DNA of 64,000 nucleotides from Shouchella tritolerans (lineage in GTDB: Bacteria; Bacillota; Bacilli; Bacillales; Bacillaceae_D). The notes below the pieces were generated by a model. It was given only the letters and a program-made list of their open reading frames with translations, made no database searches and was not told where the DNA came from. This document shows, one piece after another, positions 62,733 through 64,000 of this stretch. Numbering within the stretch: the first letter of the stretch is position 1; each line of letters opens with the position of its first letter. Where the stretch lies: contig NZ_JAODPB010000002.1 in assembly GCF_025770735.1 (NCBI RefSeq), positions 124,001-188,000 on the forward strand, written 5' to 3'. Position numbers and translations under genes: made by a program.

Positions 62733-64000
62733 ATGACATTTGAGCAAACCAAATTGGCGAAGGAAACGGAAATTTTTAAAGGCGGCCACACGAAATACCA
62801 TCAGCAAAATGCGAAGAAAGGCAAACTGTTTGCCAGGGAGCGTTTGCAGTTGTTGCTTGATGACGGCTTGACTACTGAAGATGGCTTGTTTGCTAACTGT
62901 GAAGCGGACAGTCTGCCAGCAGACGGTGTCATTTGTGGAATGGGTACGATAGACGGCAAGCCTGTTTGTGTGATGGCGAATGATTCGACTGTTAAGGCTG
63001 GTTCTTGGGGAGCGCGAACGGTTGAAAAAATCATCCGTATTCAAGAAACGGCAGAAAAATTGTCCGTGCCGTTGTTGTATTTGGTTGACTCGGCTGGGGC
63101 AAGAATTACTGACCAAGTTGAGATGTTTCCAGGGCGGAGAGGGGCAGGCCGTATTTTTAGCAATCAAGTAAAGCTGTCAGGAAGAATTCCACAAATTTGT
63201 ATTCTTTTCGGTCCTTCAGCGGCGGGCGGCGCGTACATTCCTGCATTTTGCGATGTTGTCATTATGGTGGACGGAAATGCTTCCATGTATTTAGGTTCGC
63301 CGCGGATGGCACAGATGGTTATTGGCGAGGATGTCACACTTGAAGAAATGGGCGGCGCCAGCATGCATTGCAGTGTGTCAGGCTGCGGCGATATTCTAGC
63401 CAAAAACGAGGAAGACGCAATTTCCCAAGCGCGTGCTTATTTAAGTTATTTGCCGCCAAGCTATAAAGAGAAGCCACCTAGTATAGAGGCACGCCCGCCA
63501 AAAGATGTGCCAAAAACGATCGAGGACTTGATTCCGCAAAATCAAAATGCACCTTTTAACATGTATGATTTGCTCGAGCGCCTCGTTGACAACGACAGTT
63601 TTTTTGAAATCAAGCGAAACTTCGCTCCTGAACTGATCACCGGTTTTGCACGGTTAAACGGACAGGCAATCGGCATAGTCGCCAATCAACCAAAAGCAAA
63701 AGGTGGAGTATTGTTTCCTGACTCAGCCGACAAAGCCGCTCGCTTTATTACACTTTGTGATGCTTTTCATCTGCCGCTTTTGTTTTTAGCGGATATTCCA
63801 GGCTTTATGATCGGTACCAAAGTCGAGCGTGCTGGCATTATCCGCCATGGCGCAAAAATGATTGCCGCTATGGCTGAAGCGACAGTACCGAAAATTTCCG
63901 TCATCATTCGAAAAGCATACGGGGCCGGACTGTATGCAATGGCCGGGCCTGCGTTTGATCCAGACTGTTGCCTCGCCCTTCCGCAAGCACAAATTGCGGT
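62733..64000 (+). CDS. Acyl-CoA carboxylase, carboxyltransferase subunit (3' truncated, YngE-like)
   Basis: 422 codons are visible and the gene runs off the window. It starts at ATG 62733, 14 bases after the hydratase stop. Motifs include KGKLFARERLQLLLDDG at the N-terminus, GARITDQVEMFPGRRGAG, LFGPSAAGGAYIPAFCDV, and in the second crotonase-like half PGFMIGTKVERAGIIRHGAKM and KAYGAGLYAMAGPAFDPD. This is the methylcrotonyl/propionyl-CoA carboxylase beta-subunit family. The frame continues open to base 64000. Confidence 0.93.
   Translation, partial: MTFEQTKLAKETEIFKGGHTKYHQQNAKKGKLFARERLQLLLDDGLTTEDGLFANCEADSLPADGVICGMGTIDGKPVCVMANDSTVKAGSWGARTVEKIIRIQETAEKLSVPLLYLVDSAGARITDQVEMFPGRRGAGRIFSNQVKLSGRIPQICILFGPSAAGGAYIPAFCDVVIMVDGNASMYLGSPRMAQMVIGEDVTLEEMGGASMHCSVSGCGDILAKNEEDAISQARAYLSYLPPSYKEKPPSIEARPPKDVPKTIEDLIPQNQNAPFNMYDLLERLVDNDSFFEIKRNFAPELITGFARLNGQAIGIVANQPKAKGGVLFPDSADKAARFITLCDAFHLPLLFLADIPGFMIGTKVERAGIIRHGAKMIAAMAEATVPKISVIIRKAYGAGLYAMAGPAFDPDCCLALPQAQIA

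Noticed and set aside
1-64000. CRISPR arrays, tRNA or rRNA genes, prophage
   Set aside because: No regularly spaced repeats, no cloverleaf or rRNA sequence, and no phage structural or integrase genes were seen.

Overview
The window reads as core chromosome of a low-to-medium-GC, endospore-forming member of the Bacillaceae. Support comes from the purine-rich GGAGG-type ribosome binding sites, the sporulation genes (PrkA, YhbH, SpoVR), the B. subtilis-like block queG (yhbA) / yhbB-like amidase / trmL (cspR) / prkA / yhbH, and an yng-type leucine-degradation cluster. An alkaliphilic Bacillus of the clausii (Shouchella) group is my best guess, but that is inference. I see no rRNA, tRNA, CRISPR array, prophage or intact insertion sequence.

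Layout. 1-5143: end of a sucrose-type PTS permease, then overlapping GH3 glycosidase and GH32 sucrose-6-phosphate hydrolase genes, then an AraC regulator. 5256-9854: an AT-rich mepB gene and two ABC modules linked by a YtrA-type GntR regulator; a near-perfect palindrome in front of the first module looks like its operator. 9923-16951: M42 peptidase, dps behind a consensus sigma-B promoter, queG, ogt, GNAT, amidase, trmL and small proteins. 17007-17276: a tiny membrane peptide gene followed by an elaborate RNA fold. 17332-25143: class A PBP, prkA, a tandem duplication of signal peptidase I, an AAA ATPase and yhbH. 25168-34741: a broken coiled-coil gene, a small membrane protein, a TetR/MFS pair, a DrrAB-type ABC exporter, a two-component system and several small membrane proteins. 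34916-44325: beta-helix protein, stress-type SDR, the nagR / nagAB locus, nitroreductase, MtnE-like aminotransferase, FAH-family protein and glycerophosphodiesterase. 44988-57397: GNAT-nitrilase fusion, sfsA, a divergent GlpD paralogue, phosphoglucomutase, spoVR, a heterodimeric ABC exporter and an aminotransferase. 57518-64000: htpX/lemA and an acyl-CoA dehydrogenase / biotin-dependent carboxylase / enoyl-CoA hydratase cluster that runs off the window end.

The least explained items are (i) a dispersed structured repeat present in three copies (7820-7987, 22710-22857 and a 58-bp internally deleted copy at 57450-57507), (ii) the three-way-junction RNA candidate at 17177-17276 behind a 29-codon membrane peptide gene, and (iii) a GlpD-like protein in which several GlpD motifs have been lost. 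Two sigma-B-type, two sigma-E-type and several sigma-A-type promoters, a NagR dre site, a cre site and many terminators can be read directly. All promoter and operator calls were made by eye.
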